Notes: generated by a model not told the origin, from the letters alone. A stretch of DNA of 64,000 bases from Marinicella pacifica (GCF_014636635.1 NZ_BMEO01000009.1:1-64000); one strand, 5' to 3'. Positions 8,256 to 17,705 are shown, counted from the stretch's first letter. Numbers and translations: made by a program.

Positions 8256-9221
8256 ATGAAGCCAGCCCTGCCAATCCGTCATGATTGGACCCAACAAGAA
8301 GTGGACACGTTGTTTGCCACACCTTTCAATGACCTGATGTATCGAGCGCAACAAACCCATCGTCATTATTTTGAGTCGAACCAAGTGCAAATCAGCACCT
8401 TGCTCAGCATTAAAACCGGTGCCTGTCCCGAGGATTGCAGTTATTGTCCACAATCAGTACGTTATGACACCGGTGTTGAAAAAGAGCCTTTGATGCAGGT
8501 GGACGCGGTGGTGGAGCAAGCCGCGGCGGCCAAGCAACAGGGGGCCACGCGTTTTTGCATGGGCGCGGCCTGGCGTTCCCCAAAAGACCGGGATTTGGAT
8601 CAGGTGATTGATATGGTCAAGGGCGTAAAAGCGCTGGGCATGGAAACCTGTTTAACTTTAGGCATGTTAAACGAACAACAATCCTCTAAACTGGCCGCCG
8701 CCGGTTTGGATTATTACAACCACAATATCGACAGTTCAGAATCCTTTTACGATAAAATTATTACCACCCGTAAATTTAATATGCGCATGGACACCTTAAA
8801 AAATGTTCAGCAATCCGGTATCAATGTCTGCTCCGGCGGTATCGTCGGTATGGGCGAATCGCAGCAAGACCGTGGCGGCATGTTGATGGCGTTGGCTAAT
8901 TTAGACCCGCATCCAGGCAGTGTACCGATTAATGCCTTGGTACAGGTTAAAGGCACACCACTACATGGCATTGAAAAAATTGATGATTTGGATTTTGTCC
9001 GTACCATTGCGGTGGCGCGTATCATGATGCCAAAATCCATGGTGCGACTGTCCGCCGGCCGTAACGACATGTCCGAAGCGGTGCAAGCCATGTGTTTTCT
9101 GGCCGGAGCCAATTCCATCTTTTACGGCGAAAAATTATTGACCACCCAAAACCCCGAAGAAAATAAAGACATGGCGCTGTTTCAAAAACTGGGCATTAAA
9201 CCGATGCCGAAACGTCACTAA
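8256..9221 (+). CDS. bioB: Biotin synthase
   Basis: A radical-SAM enzyme of 321 aa that inserts sulfur into dethiobiotin, the last step of biotin synthesis. The 4Fe-4S/SAM cluster motif is C57-x3-C61-x2-C64 (CPEDCSYC). Other family landmarks are [18 protein letters not shown], and LSAGRNDM, whose Arg binds the 2Fe-2S sulfur-donor cluster. Length and start match the family. It precedes bioF by 5 bp, so the two form one transcription unit. Confidence 0.97.
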   Translation: MKPALPIRHDWTQQEVDTLFATPFNDLMYRAQQTHRHYFESNQVQISTLLSIKTGACPEDCSYCPQSVRYDTGVEKEPLMQVDAVVEQAAAAKQQGATRFCMGAAWRSPKDRDLDQVIDMVKGVKALGMETCLTLGMLNEQQSSKLAAAGLDYYNHNIDSSESFYDKIITTRKFNMRMDTLKNVQQSGINVCSGGIVGMGESQQDRGGMLMALANLDPHPGSVPINALVQVKGTPLHGIEKIDDLDFVRTIAVARIMMPKSMVRLSAGRNDMSEAVQAMCFLAGANSIFYGEKLLTTQNPEENKDMALFQKLGIKPMPKRH

Positions 9222-9226
9222 GTACC

Positions 9227-10390
9227 ATGTCACGCCGCGACGAATTAGACCGTTTAAAAAAACAACAACTGTTTCGTCGTCGGGTGCTTAGAACCAGCCA
9301 ATCAGGTCGTTATGTCAGCATTGATGGTGAACAATTATTAAATTTTAACAGCAACGATTACTTAGGTCTGTCGAATCATCCCGAAGTTGTGCTGGCGGCT
9401 CATGAAGCCGCGGTAAAATTCGGCTTTGGCGCCACAGGTTCTCCATTGCTATCGGGCTACACCTCGGTGCATCAGGAACTGGAATTTGCCCTGGCTGAAT
9501 TTTTAGGCTATCCGCGTTGCCTGTTGTTTTCATCGGGCTATCTGGCCAATTTAGGCATTGCCGGGGCTTTGCTTAATCGCCATGATTTATTTCTTCAGGA
9601 CAAACTGAATCACGCTTCATTGATTGATGCGGCGCAACTGGCCGGTGCCAGACTTAAACGTTATCCACATTTAGACTCTAAAAAGGGCGAGCAACAGTGT
9701 CAGCATTTTAATGAGGAATATCCTGACAACACCATCTTGTGGGCCACCGAAGGTGTTTTTAGTATGGATGGCGACAGTCCGGATTTATTTGCCACTGCCT
9801 TAAGCGCCGATGTGTTTAATGCCTTGTTATGGGTGGATGATGCCCATGGTATCGGCGTCATCGGCGAACAGGGGCGTGGCGTCATCGAACAGCAATTATT
9901 GACTTCAGAACATATTCCATTACTATCAGGTACTTTCGGTAAAGCCTTTGGCAGTGCCGGGGCTTTTGTGGTTGGCGATGATGATTTAATCGAAACCATT
10001 CTGCAAAAAGCCAGAAGCTATCGCTTTAACACATCGATGCCGACACCGGTGGTGGCGGCCAATTTAAAAGCCCTGGAACTGATTCAATCCGAGCCTTGGC
10101 GACGTGAAAAATTACTGGAGCTGATTGACCGTCTGCGCCAACAATGCCAGCAATACGGCATTGCCGATAACCTCAGTCACAGCGAGACGCCGATTCAGCC
10201 TTTTATTCTCAACAGCGAAATCGCCGCTCTGGAAACCGCCGATTATTTAAAATCACGGGGTATTTTCAGCGCCGCCATCCGACCACCAACGGTGCCAAAA
10301 AACCAGTCGAGATTACGTTTAACCGTGCACCACGCCTTAGAAATCGAAGACATTGATTTACTGGTGCAGTGTTTGATTCGGAATTATTGA
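9227..10390 (+). CDS. bioF: 8-amino-7-oxononanoate synthase
   Basis: A PLP enzyme of 387 aa that condenses pimeloyl-ACP with L-alanine to give 8-amino-7-oxononanoate. The Schiff-base Lys is K239 in SGTFGKAFG; VDDAHGIGVIG supplies the Asp and His that hold the cofactor, and NFNSNDYLGL is the N-terminal substrate motif. Length fits BioF rather than the related Kbl or HemA. It is co-transcribed with bioB. The usual following genes bioH and bioC appear only 4.5 kb on, after a block of unrelated genes. Confidence 0.97.
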   Translation: MSRRDELDRLKKQQLFRRRVLRTSQSGRYVSIDGEQLLNFNSNDYLGLSNHPEVVLAAHEAAVKFGFGATGSPLLSGYTSVHQELEFALAEFLGYPRCLLFSSGYLANLGIAGALLNRHDLFLQDKLNHASLIDAAQLAGARLKRYPHLDSKKGEQQCQHFNEEYPDNTILWATEGVFSMDGDSPDLFATALSADVFNALLWVDDAHGIGVIGEQGRGVIEQQLLTSEHIPLLSGTFGKAFGSAGAFVVGDDDLIETILQKARSYRFNTSMPTPVVAANLKALELIQSEPWRREKLLELIDRLRQQCQQYGIADNLSHSETPIQPFILNSEIAALETADYLKSRGIFSAAIRPPTVPKNQSRLRLTVHHALEIEDIDLLVQCLIRNY

Positions 10391-10422
10391 AGAAATCGGT
10401 TAGTCCTGCCAAAATCGGTCTA

Positions 10423-10677
10423 TCAGTAATGATATCGACAAGAAATAATGGTTAAGCGATTATCGTCTACGGCATAGATAAGTCGATGACTGGCATCAAT
10501 ACGCCTGGACCAGAATCCAGATAGATTTTCTTTTAAGGCTTCTGGCTTACCCAGCCCGGAAAAGGGTGTTCGACAGCAGTCCTTGATAAGCTTATTAATG
10601 CGTTTAAGTGTTTTTTTATCCTGAGTTTGCCAATAAACATAATCCTTCCAGGCAGCTTCTGTCCAACAAATCAGCAC
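10423..10677 (-). CDS. yoeB: YoeB-family mRNA interferase toxin
   Basis: A ribosome-dependent mRNA endonuclease, toxin half of a type II toxin-antitoxin module. The 84-aa product matches YoeB in size and motifs: WKDYVYWQ near the start, TPFSGLGKPEAL in the middle, and GFWSRRIDASHRLIYAV with terminal CRYHY, which carry the catalytic Glu/Arg/His/Tyr set. I chose the GTG at 10677, two bases past the antitoxin stop, because it gives the family length; TTG codons at 10689 and 10704 are alternatives. It is co-transcribed with yefM and lies in the block separating bioF from bioH. Confidence 0.92.
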   Translation of the reverse strand: MLICWTEAAWKDYVYWQTQDKKTLKRINKLIKDCCRTPFSGLGKPEALKENLSGFWSRRIDASHRLIYAVDDNRLTIISCRYHY

Positions 10678-10678
10678 C

Positions 10679-10933
10679 TCAATCTTCAATAAGTTTATGC
10701 TCAATCACTTGTGCTTTTTTGTATTGCGCAATTGATTCACTCAAATGTTCAGCATTGGCAGGTGAGCGAAGTAAATAGACAGTCTCCATTAAACTATTAT
10801 AATAATCCATAGACATGACGACAGCATTTTCTGCGTCACGGCGGGTAATGATGGCTGTATCTATATCATTAACAACCGCATCCAAAACAGATTTTAATTT
10901 TTTTCGCGCTTGGCTAAATGTAATCACTTTCAT
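10679..10933 (-). CDS. yefM: YefM-family antitoxin
   Basis: An 84-aa Phd/YefM antitoxin that neutralises YoeB and represses its own operon. The N-terminal DNA-binding fold contains FSQARKKLKSVLDAV, ITRRDAENAVVMSMDYYNSL; the C-terminal toxin-wrapping tail is IAQYKKAQVIEHKLIED. The ATG at 10933 gives the usual length; the TTG one codon earlier is less likely. TGTACA-type operator repeats lie immediately upstream. Confidence 0.93.
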   Translation of the reverse strand: MKVITFSQARKKLKSVLDAVVNDIDTAIITRRDAENAVVMSMDYYNSLMETVYLLRSPANAEHLSESIAQYKKAQVIEHKLIED

Positions 10934-10946
10934 CAAACAATCTACC

Positions 10947-10975
10947 TGTACAACTAATGGTACAACTATACAACA
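10947..10975 (-). promoter_or_regulatory. YefM-YoeB operator
   Basis: TGTACAAC, GGTACAAC and TATACAAC occur in a 29-bp stretch just upstream of yefM. TGTACA is the known core hexamer of YefM-YoeB operators, so autoregulatory binding is inferred here. Confidence 0.7.
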
Positions 10976-11021
10976 TACTACTTTTTATGTCACGAATTAT
11001 TTATCACTCAAGAACAGGCCA

Positions 11022-12650
11022 TTACGTTTCGGTTTTTAGATTCTCAATTAAATCGTTATAAGCCCCAAGATTAAACAAAACAATCGTTTTCAGACGTTGA
11101 TAACTGAACAAATCTTCACCCTGGGTAATGAGTTTTAATTTTTTATAGTAGGCATTGATGTTTTCATCAACGATGACTTCGTTGTTGTTCCTGATACTGT
11201 CCTCATAACCGGCCGGTAAATAGCGTCCAAAGTGACCAATTCGCCAGGGTACGGGTGCTGCCGGTAAGCGGGCCAACAAGGGGTCGGCCAATGCAAAGGG
11301 GTCAACAATAATTTTATCGATACCGGCGTAATAACCATAGAGGCCTATGGTTGGGCGAATCACCAGCATGTTGTCTGATTGCTTAAATTTTTCAGCCTGT
11401 TTACGCCAGTGGGATTGTGGAAACGCATCCCGATCCAATTGAACGTAGCTATACAGTGAAACGTCATTAAAATAAAATCCCCGCTCATCTGCAACCCCTG
11501 ATTCAATCAGTTGGTTCTTGTACTTAATTGGTGAATTTGCCGGTGTATGGTGATAAAAAATCGCATACACCATAACCACCAGGCCAATCATAACAAGTTG
11601 ATAACGGTTTAATCTTGCGGCATGAACTGCGAGAATTAAAACACTGAGTAAAAATGCATAGGACAAAAACCGCCCCAGCATAAAATCCCCACCAACATAG
11701 ACCACATAAAATAAATTCAATAACAAACCAAAACCTAAATAACGTATCTGGGGTTTAGTTGACGGTAGAAAACTGACGATAATCGCTGCCAAAATAACCA
11801 GCATAGTCATCACATCATATTTCAGTGTCACCAGAATATAACGAAAACCCTGAGAAAACATATCCATTTGTGGAATGCCGGTGCTTAACTTGGCATAGGC
11901 GGTATTGGGGAACAAAAAGCCGTAATAAATTAACGAGAACAGGCTATAGAGAAAAAACGGTGAAAAAGCCAGGGCGGCATACAGCAACCATTGTCTCCAG
12001 CTAAAAAGATACTTAGATTGAATGACCGCATAGGCCATTGCCGGAAACAGGAGTAAAGCCAAATCATGGCGCACCAAAATTAACAGGCCATAAATAACCA
12101 ACAGTTTGAGCATGCTTGTTTTCAAGGTTTGATCGTCTGCGTGTTCTCTAACTGAACCTGAAAAAAACGTCAGGTAAGTATAAACAAAACAGGCAATAAC
12201 TAAATACGCCAGCACATTTTCTAAACCTGAGCTGGTGTAGTCAAAAAATGAATTCGATGAAATCAACACCAACACCGTCAACAATAAAATCCCTGCGTGC
12301 TTGATTATGGCGTGAATGACAAAAAGGGTGGCCAGCCACAAAAACAAAGAAACAACAATGGTTGTTAGGTATAAGTCCTGCGAAAACAATCGGGAAAAAG
12401 CCAAAACCCCATACCATAAAGGGCTGGTGAATACCTGTACCCGCTCATGGGGATTCCAGTTGGGCCCATGACCTGCAAATAATTGCTCCAGACTGCGAAA
12501 GAGAATGTAGGCATCCTCTGTCACCCAGCCATTTTTCAGAAACACCAGTAACGCCAAAGATAACGCGAGAAATAACAGACAGACAGTTTTCAAGGTCCGC
12601 AATAATGTATTTTGGTTCAATTTAAGCAGGCCAACATCAGGAATCCTCAT
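11022..12650 (-). CDS. GT-C-fold membrane glycosyltransferase (AftB-like)
   Basis: A 542-aa inner-membrane protein with about ten helices over residues 20-390 and a soluble C-terminal domain. The first periplasmic loop has the acidic GT-C signature WVTEDAYILFRS, followed by GPNWNPHERVQVFTSPLW. Later landmarks are FPNTAYAK, VGGDFMLGRF and the tail motif RLPAAPVPWRIGHFGRYLP. Together these recall arabinofuranosyltransferase AftB and its relatives, which use polyprenyl-phosphate sugars. The donor and acceptor here are unknown, and mycolate-type arabinan is not expected in this organism. It lies alone between yefM-yoeB and a broken gene pair, inside the block that splits the biotin genes. Confidence 0.7.
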   Translation of the reverse strand: MRIPDVGLLKLNQNTLLRTLKTVCLLFLALSLALLVFLKNGWVTEDAYILFRSLEQLFAGHGPNWNPHERVQVFTSPLWYGVLAFSRLFSQDLYLTTIVVSLFLWLATLFVIHAIIKHAGILLLTVLVLISSNSFFDYTSSGLENVLAYLVIACFVYTYLTFFSGSVREHADDQTLKTSMLKLLVIYGLLILVRHDLALLLFPAMAYAVIQSKYLFSWRQWLLYAALAFSPFFLYSLFSLIYYGFLFPNTAYAKLSTGIPQMDMFSQGFRYILVTLKYDVMTMLVILAAIIVSFLPSTKPQIRYLGFGLLLNLFYVVYVGGDFMLGRFLSYAFLLSVLILAVHAARLNRYQLVMIGLVVMVYAIFYHHTPANSPIKYKNQLIESGVADERGFYFNDVSLYSYVQLDRDAFPQSHWRKQAEKFKQSDNMLVIRPTIGLYGYYAGIDKIIVDPFALADPLLARLPAAPVPWRIGHFGRYLPAGYEDSIRNNNEVIVDENINAYYKKLKLITQGEDLFSYQRLKTIVLFNLGAYNDLIENLKTET

Positions 12651-12761
12651 TCTATAACCCTTTCAAACAACTGTCAGTAACCTATTAGAGAATGTTATCA
12701 GAGTGTCATAACAATCTCTTATGAGCGGATTGTTTGATTGATAAATAGCCCGGCGACAAGC

Positions 12762-13727
12762 TTATTCATTCAAGCACAGTGCCATTTGATTATCCTTAAT
12801 CGCAAAAGCCTGAAATAAGTTATTCAATTTAGGATGTGAAAATCCAAAACGTTGACAAAGGCTGGCAAATGCTTGATTTCTATCCAATGTGGAAAATGCA
12901 TTGGGTCCTATCAAGCTTTGCCACAGTTGTGTTTCCAGCACCCGCCAATCACGGTCATCCAGATGCTGTTGTCGAATGTCCAGCGCTTGTTTGAAAAATA
13001 TCGCTGCCTGTTCGGTCTGCTGATCTAACAATGCCACCCTGGCCAATATCATGGCATTATCCGAAATCGCCAAATGGGCCTTGTCTAAATGGGCCAGGCG
13101 AAGAGCCATACTGTCATGGGCCCATTGACGCGCCGCTTCAATCCGGCCATTGAGCAAATACATATGGGCTAAATTATTCATGGCATAGGCGGCACTCACC
13201 GGCGGTTGTGGGTGATGCTCGATTTGCCTTTGATAGGCTTTGTTAAACCAATTAATGGCGTCATCGATTTGGCCCAAATCATAGGACAATAAGCCCAGAT
13301 TATTCTCCACCGAGGCCAGATCAGGGTGATCACTGCCCAATTGCTGCTGTTGAATGTGCCAGGATTGATTAAGGATCTCGACTGCCTGGCTGTATTTTTG
13401 TTGCTGGCGCCATAACAAAGCCCGATTATTTAACACCCTGGCATAGACTAAACTACGGTCTAAGTGTAAATGTTCATAGGTCTGTAATGCCACGCTATAA
13501 TGACCATCTGCTAAATCCAATTGACCCAATTCAAAATTGACGGCCGCCAATCGATTATGGGCATCGGCGGTTAATTTATGCTGCTCACCCAACTGTTGTT
13601 GTCGCGCTGTTAACACCGCCTGAAAATTTATCAACGCCGCGTCATAATGACCTTGAGAGTAATCTAAAACAGCGATGGTCGACAGGCTTTTTAAACTGCG
13701 GTTATCTAATTCGCCGTACTGTATCAA
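12762..13727 (-). pseudogene. TPR domain remnant of a probable Ser/Thr kinase-TPR protein
   Basis: The open frame encodes about 320 aa of tetratricopeptide repeats (for example QGHYDAALINFQAVL, GQIDDAINWFNKAYQ, LNGRIEAARQWAHDS). The first residues are already inside a TPR. The only starts are a TTG at 13727, with the frame closed by TAA at 13749-13751. There is no signal peptide, kinase domain or membrane segment. In the families I know, TPR tails like this follow an N-terminal kinase domain and sit next to an ECF sigma gene. A sigma-factor fragment begins on the opposite strand within about 15 bp. The likely reading is loss of the kinase half by rearrangement, although expression as a free TPR protein cannot be excluded. 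Confidence 0.65.
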
Positions 13728-13737
13728 CTGGCAGTCA

Positions 13738-14073
13738 AAAAAACACTTTTACGGGGCCGTTGCCGAATCGATGCGCCGTATTCTGGTGGAGTCGGCCCGT
13801 GCTAAAAACACCTTAAAGCGCGGTGGTGGCCAAGCCCATGTTTTTAATGTTGATATCCCCGATGAGGTGGATATCCAAGATGATCTGGTGGCCTTAGATG
13901 CCGCCTTAACCACCCTGGAGCACAAAGATGAGACCATGGCACAGGTGGTCAAGTTACGTTATTTCTCAGGACTCAGCATCGATCAGGTGGCTGAGCTGTT
14001 AGAAATCTCACCCCGTACTGTCAACCGCCAATGGTCCGCCGCCCGTGCCTGGTTGATTACGCAAATGCGTTAA
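13738..14073 (+). pseudogene. C-terminal fragment of an ECF sigma factor (kinase-associated type)
   Basis: Homology starts abruptly at KKHFYGAVAESMRRIL and runs through ESARAKNTLKRGGG, a long linker and a complete sigma4 helix-turn-helix (YFSGLSIDQVAELLEISP, RTVNRQWSAARAWL). This is the C-terminal half of the Sigma70_ECF type often encoded beside Ser/Thr kinase-TPR genes. The sigma2 region, needed for core binding and -10 melting, is absent. The in-frame codons from 13675 to about 13737 are only the antisense of the TPR remnant. It is therefore a truncated gene, head to head with the kinase-TPR remnant. Confidence 0.7.
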
Positions 14074-14263
14074 CCCGAATGGTTCTTTTTTTAACAGGTC
14101 AAATCCCGGGCTTGAATAATGTGTTTAATGGCTTTGGCGATGCCAATGACCACCCTGTTTTTCCTCCAAAAATGACGGTTATGTTGTTTATGGCGGCAAG
14201 GATTAATTATTTACGCCAATTATTTTTGACTTCTTAAAATAAACACCACGAAGTTAAAAAAGT

Positions 14264-14761
14264 TTATTCTTGCGGTAATTGCCATTCATTGCGGACAAAG
14301 TGACATGTGTAGCCATCGGGATAGCGTTCTAAATAATCCTGATGCTCCGGCTCAGCTTCCCAAAAATCACCGGCAGGTGCCAATTCAGTGACCACTTCAC
14401 TGTCCCAGTAACCCGATTCATTGGCGGCCAGAATGACTTTTTCAGCGGTTTCTTTTTGCGCATCAGAGGTGTAAAAGATGGCCGAGCGGTAACTTGTGCC
14501 GATGTCGTTGCCCTGGCGGTTTTTGGTGGTTGGATCGTGGATTTGAAAGAAAAACCGCAACATGTCTTTAAAACTGGTTTGCTCAGTATCAATGATAATC
14601 TCGATGGCTTCTGCGTGGTTGCCGTGATTGCGGTAGGTGGCGTTTTTAACATCGCCACCACTGTATCCAACCCGGGTGGACACCACACCGGGCTGTTTTC
14701 TGAATAAATCCTGCATGCCCCAAAAGCAGCCGCCGGCCAAAATAATGCGTTCTTGTGTCAT
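14264..14761 (-). CDS. msrA: Peptide methionine-(S)-S-oxide reductase
   Basis: A 165-aa cytoplasmic repair enzyme that reduces methionine-S-sulfoxide in proteins. The catalytic Cys is C12 in GGCFWG. Supporting landmarks are [49 protein letters not shown] and AEPEHQDYL. Length is typical of the short MsrA without a recycling domain; no resolving Cys is visible at the C-terminus. No msrB is present nearby. It is transcribed away from bioH. Confidence 0.96.
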   Translation of the reverse strand: MTQERIILAGGCFWGMQDLFRKQPGVVSTRVGYSGGDVKNATYRNHGNHAEAIEIIIDTEQTSFKDMLRFFFQIHDPTTKNRQGNDIGTSYRSAIFYTSDAQKETAEKVILAANESGYWDSEVVTELAPAGDFWEAEPEHQDYLERYPDGYTCHFVRNEWQLPQE

Positions 14762-14824
14762 GTGTTTTTCTCGTGGAGTAATTATTCAATTTTGGGTTCT
14801 GGCAGTGAATTTATCAAGTGTCTG

Positions 14825-14852
14825 TTTTCAGTCACGGGGCATTTCTTATACA
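14825..14852 (+). promoter_or_regulatory. Putative promoter of bioH-bioC
   Basis: TTTTCA (14825-14830), a 16-bp spacer and TATACA (14847-14852) lie 31 bp before the bioH ATG. This gives bioHC its own promoter, needed now that the genes are detached from bioBF. Confidence 0.5.
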
Positions 14853-14883
14853 ATGCCGACAGCCCAAAGCACAACATCCTATT

Positions 14884-15630
14884 ATGAAAATCATACAAAC
14901 CCGGGGACAAGGCCCGGTGATAAATATGCTTCACGGCTGGGGCATGCATGCCGGTATTTTTAAATCCTGGGCGACTGACTTATCGAACGACTTTACCCTG
15001 AATTTAATTGATTTACCGGGACATGGACAAAACCGGGATCGACTGCTTTCTGATAATGCCGAAGATTTAGTCAATGATTGCCGGGAAATACCCTCTGGTG
15101 TCTGGTTGGGTTGGTCGATGGGCGGCTTAATCGCGCTTAATCAGGCCATACATAAACCGGAACAAGTGAATGCGTTGATTATGGTCTGTGCCACACCGTG
15201 TTTTCAGGCCAAGCCGCATTGGCCACAGGGCATGCCGATAAAGACAGTGCGTGCTTTTCAAGACAGTTTACAACAGGATGTCATGGCCACCATCGATCGA
15301 TTTCTGGCTTTGGAAGTCATCGGTGTGCACAATGAACGCCAACATTTTAAACAGTTACAAGACATTGTCTTTTCGCAACCCCTGCCGCATAAGACCGCAC
15401 TGATGAATGGTCTTAAACTGTTACAGCATACGGATTTAAGTGCGGCATTGAAAAACCTCACAATGCCCTCACTTTGGCTCAGTGGTCGGCGCGATCGCAT
15501 TGTTCACCCTCATGCCATGCAACAAGCCGCTGAAATAAGTGGCGGTCAGTTTCATCTGTGTCGCGGTGGTCACGCCCCCTTTTTACAACATGCTGATGCC
15601 ATGTCTGGCATCATTCGAGATTTTTTATGA
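14884..15630 (+). CDS. bioH: Pimeloyl-ACP methyl ester carboxylesterase
   Basis: A 248-aa alpha/beta hydrolase that frees pimeloyl-ACP from its methyl ester, ending the BioC-BioH pathway. MLHGWGMHAGIF forms the oxyanion region, GWSMGG carries the nucleophile S78, SGRRDRIVHP the acid, and CRGGHAPFLQH the His. The helical cap lies between about 110 and 185. The ATG at 14884 fits the family start; a longer frame from 14818 adds a non-homologous lead. It overlaps bioC by four bases (ATGA). Confidence 0.94.
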   Translation: MKIIQTRGQGPVINMLHGWGMHAGIFKSWATDLSNDFTLNLIDLPGHGQNRDRLLSDNAEDLVNDCREIPSGVWLGWSMGGLIALNQAIHKPEQVNALIMVCATPCFQAKPHWPQGMPIKTVRAFQDSLQQDVMATIDRFLALEVIGVHNERQHFKQLQDIVFSQPLPHKTALMNGLKLLQHTDLSAALKNLTMPSLWLSGRRDRIVHPHAMQQAAEISGGQFHLCRGGHAPFLQHADAMSGIIRDFL

Positions 15631-16457
15631 GCTTAGAACACCATCAAATCAAGGCCGCTTTCAGCAAAGCTGCCCAGCAATACGAACAACATGCAGTATT
15701 GCAAAAAGAAGCCCTGGAACGCTTATTGGAACGGGTTGATTTTGATGCCTTTGAATCTGAACAACCTTTTTCACCCCAAACCATTTTGGATTTAGGTTGC
15801 GGCACCGGCTGGGCGGTTGAGCCTTTATTAAAACGTTTCCCGGACAGCCACATTATTGCCGCTGATTTTAGTGCACAAATGCTTAATCAAATCAAACCAC
15901 ATGAACAAGTCGAATGCCGCCAAACCGATGCCCATGCCATTGATGTTCATGCTGGCAGCATCGATTTGTTGTTTTCAAATTTAATGCTCCAATGGTGTGA
16001 TGAACAAACCGTTTTTCAGGAAATTAAACGCGCCATAAAACCCGGCGGCCTGATGCACCTGACCACCATGGGTGAACATACTTTGCATGAATTACACCAT
16101 GCCTGGTCCCAAATTGATGACAAGCCGCATGTGAACCATTTTGTGCCGGCCAATGAGTTGGCCGATTTGGCCTTACGCCTGGGATTTGAAGATGTGATTG
16201 CTGACTCTGAGTTAATCACCATGACTTACAAATCGGTGGTTGATGTGATGCGGGACCTGAAAAATATCGGTGCCCATAATACCGATGACAAACGGTCAAG
16301 GGGGTTAACCTCACCACGGGTTTTAAAAGATTTGACAAAGCATTACGAACAATTTCGCACCGAAGAGGGCCTGATACCGGCTACCTTTGAACTGGTTTAC
16401 TTAAGGGCCAAAAAATCAAGCCAAGATCATGGCTTGTCGTTACGGATTAAAGATTAA
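15627..16457 (+). CDS. bioC: Malonyl-ACP O-methyltransferase
   Basis: A class I SAM methyltransferase of 276 aa that methylates malonyl-ACP so that the fatty-acid cycle can extend it to pimeloyl-ACP methyl ester. Motif I is LDLGCGTGW (about 51-59); further landmarks are IAADFSAQML, NLMLQWCDEQ, IKPGGLMHLTTMG and the late KNIGAHN motif of BioC. It is translationally coupled to bioH. Its TAA shares a TTAA palindrome with the stop of the convergent FkbM gene. Confidence 0.95.
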   Translation: MSLEHHQIKAAFSKAAQQYEQHAVLQKEALERLLERVDFDAFESEQPFSPQTILDLGCGTGWAVEPLLKRFPDSHIIAADFSAQMLNQIKPHEQVECRQTDAHAIDVHAGSIDLLFSNLMLQWCDEQTVFQEIKRAIKPGGLMHLTTMGEHTLHELHHAWSQIDDKPHVNHFVPANELADLALRLGFEDVIADSELITMTYKSVVDVMRDLKNIGAHNTDDKRSRGLTSPRVLKDLTKHYEQFRTEEGLIPATFELVYLRAKKSSQDHGLSLRIKD

Positions 16458-17395
16458 CTTCGAGTTTTTTCGCGGTAAGCCAAACCGGCAACACTGCTGG
16501 TTTTAACCGCTTCTCTCACGGCTGTTTCTGACTCAGACAATTTAATCTGACGCCGTTGTTGCAGTACCACGTTCATGCGGGTGCGGTGAGTCTCGACATA
16601 ACCGCGCTGCATAATCACTTCTAATAACGGCTGTTGCCATTGTGACTCATTGTCTTCGACGATTACACAAGCCGGTAACAGATGATTCGGTGCATCGGTA
16701 AAAAACGGCAGCAAGGCCCGGTCTTCGTTGCCTTCGACATCACATTTTAAGACATGAATACGCGACAGTTTTAAGTCTTCAATGACAGACAATAAGGGCC
16801 GACAGTCCACCTCAATTTTGCGGCTGTGGTGCTGCCTGCTTAAAGACGATGCGCCTAAATTTTTGCGGTTGACATAAAAAGACATTGAACCGCTGTCATC
16901 ACTGACGGCCACCGGCTGAATGTCAATCCGTGGCTTGTCTGTGCAGTCGGCCAGTGTGGCGCCGAGATTAAACCGCAAACGCTCAACCATCAGCGGATTC
17001 GGCTCAAACGCCACCACCACGCCGGACTTTCCTAACTGCCGTGCCGCCAAACAGCTGTAAATACCGGCATTGGCACCGATATCCACCAACACGCCATCTC
17101 TGGGCAATAATTTCAGCATTAACTCACGCTCAAGCGCATCAAAACGCCAGGGCATAAACACAAAGCTGCGCTCTGAGACATTGTCCACCAGAACCACCCG
17201 CATTTTGATACCATCCAGCCTTAAATCAAGCGGACCTTCCAGGCCACGGATGACCCGTTTACGCTGCCATTGGGCCAACTGCTTACCAAACCAGTTTGCC
17301 GGTAAACGGCGGCACCAGGCAATCCGCTCAGCGGTGACTTCATCGGGTGTAAAATGCCCGAAATGATGCTCAAAGACAGAATTCACATCAACCAT
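16454..17395 (-). CDS. FkbM-family SAM-dependent methyltransferase
   Basis: A 313-aa protein with the FkbM methyltransferase core: VLVDIGANAGIYSCLAA (SAM motif I), VVAFEPNPLMVERL, a central SLSRQHH stretch, and LKCDVEGNEDRALL with the acidic motif near residue 205. FkbM enzymes O-methylate sugars, polyketides or other small molecules; the acceptor here is unknown. The N-terminal 90 residues are a non-conserved helical region. It overlaps the upstream DUF6868 gene by 13 bp and meets bioC tail to tail. Confidence 0.85.
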   Translation of the reverse strand: MVDVNSVFEHHFGHFTPDEVTAERIAWCRRLPANWFGKQLAQWQRKRVIRGLEGPLDLRLDGIKMRVVLVDNVSERSFVFMPWRFDALERELMLKLLPRDGVLVDIGANAGIYSCLAARQLGKSGVVVAFEPNPLMVERLRFNLGATLADCTDKPRIDIQPVAVSDDSGSMSFYVNRKNLGASSLSRQHHSRKIEVDCRPLLSVIEDLKLSRIHVLKCDVEGNEDRALLPFFTDAPNHLLPACVIVEDNESQWQQPLLEVIMQRGYVETHRTRMNVVLQQRRQIKLSESETAVREAVKTSSVAGLAYREKTRS

Positions 17396-17619
17396 CGAAG
17401 TACCACATAAGGCCCGACAAACAGAACTAAAATCAATAATTTATACAGTGCCAGAAACCACCAGTAAGACACCCATAAAGTTTCCCGGGGTAAATCAATG
17501 AATCTCTGATGCACCCGTACCATCCAGTTTTTGGCACCCAGAACAAGTAAAGCTGCGAATAACAAAATACCCCAGTGAACCAGGATATTCCATCCTAAAA
17601 AAGCCTGCCAGTCAAACAT
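17383..17619 (-). CDS. DUF6868-like small inner-membrane protein
   Basis: A 78-aa protein with two hydrophobic helices (about 12-28 and 52-75) around the short polar motif NWMVRVHQRFIDLPRETLW. The pattern fits the small DUF6868 family as I remember it; no function is known. Its 3' end overlaps the start of the FkbM gene by 13 bp, so the two are probably translated from one message. Confidence 0.65.
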   Translation of the reverse strand: MFDWQAFLGWNILVHWGILLFAALLVLGAKNWMVRVHQRFIDLPRETLWVSYWWFLALYKLLILVLFVGPYVVLRWLM

Positions 17620-17705
17620 AAAGTACTCACCATTAAAACCATCATTATTATAACCGATTGTTAAGCACAGTTAATTCACGATTAATACAAAGGTCTCTAC
17701 ATAAT

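Noticed and set aside
14074-14263. Remnant of the missing kinase N-terminus after the sigma fragment
   Set aside because: No frame shows kinase motifs; the region is AT-rich and without recognisable coding.
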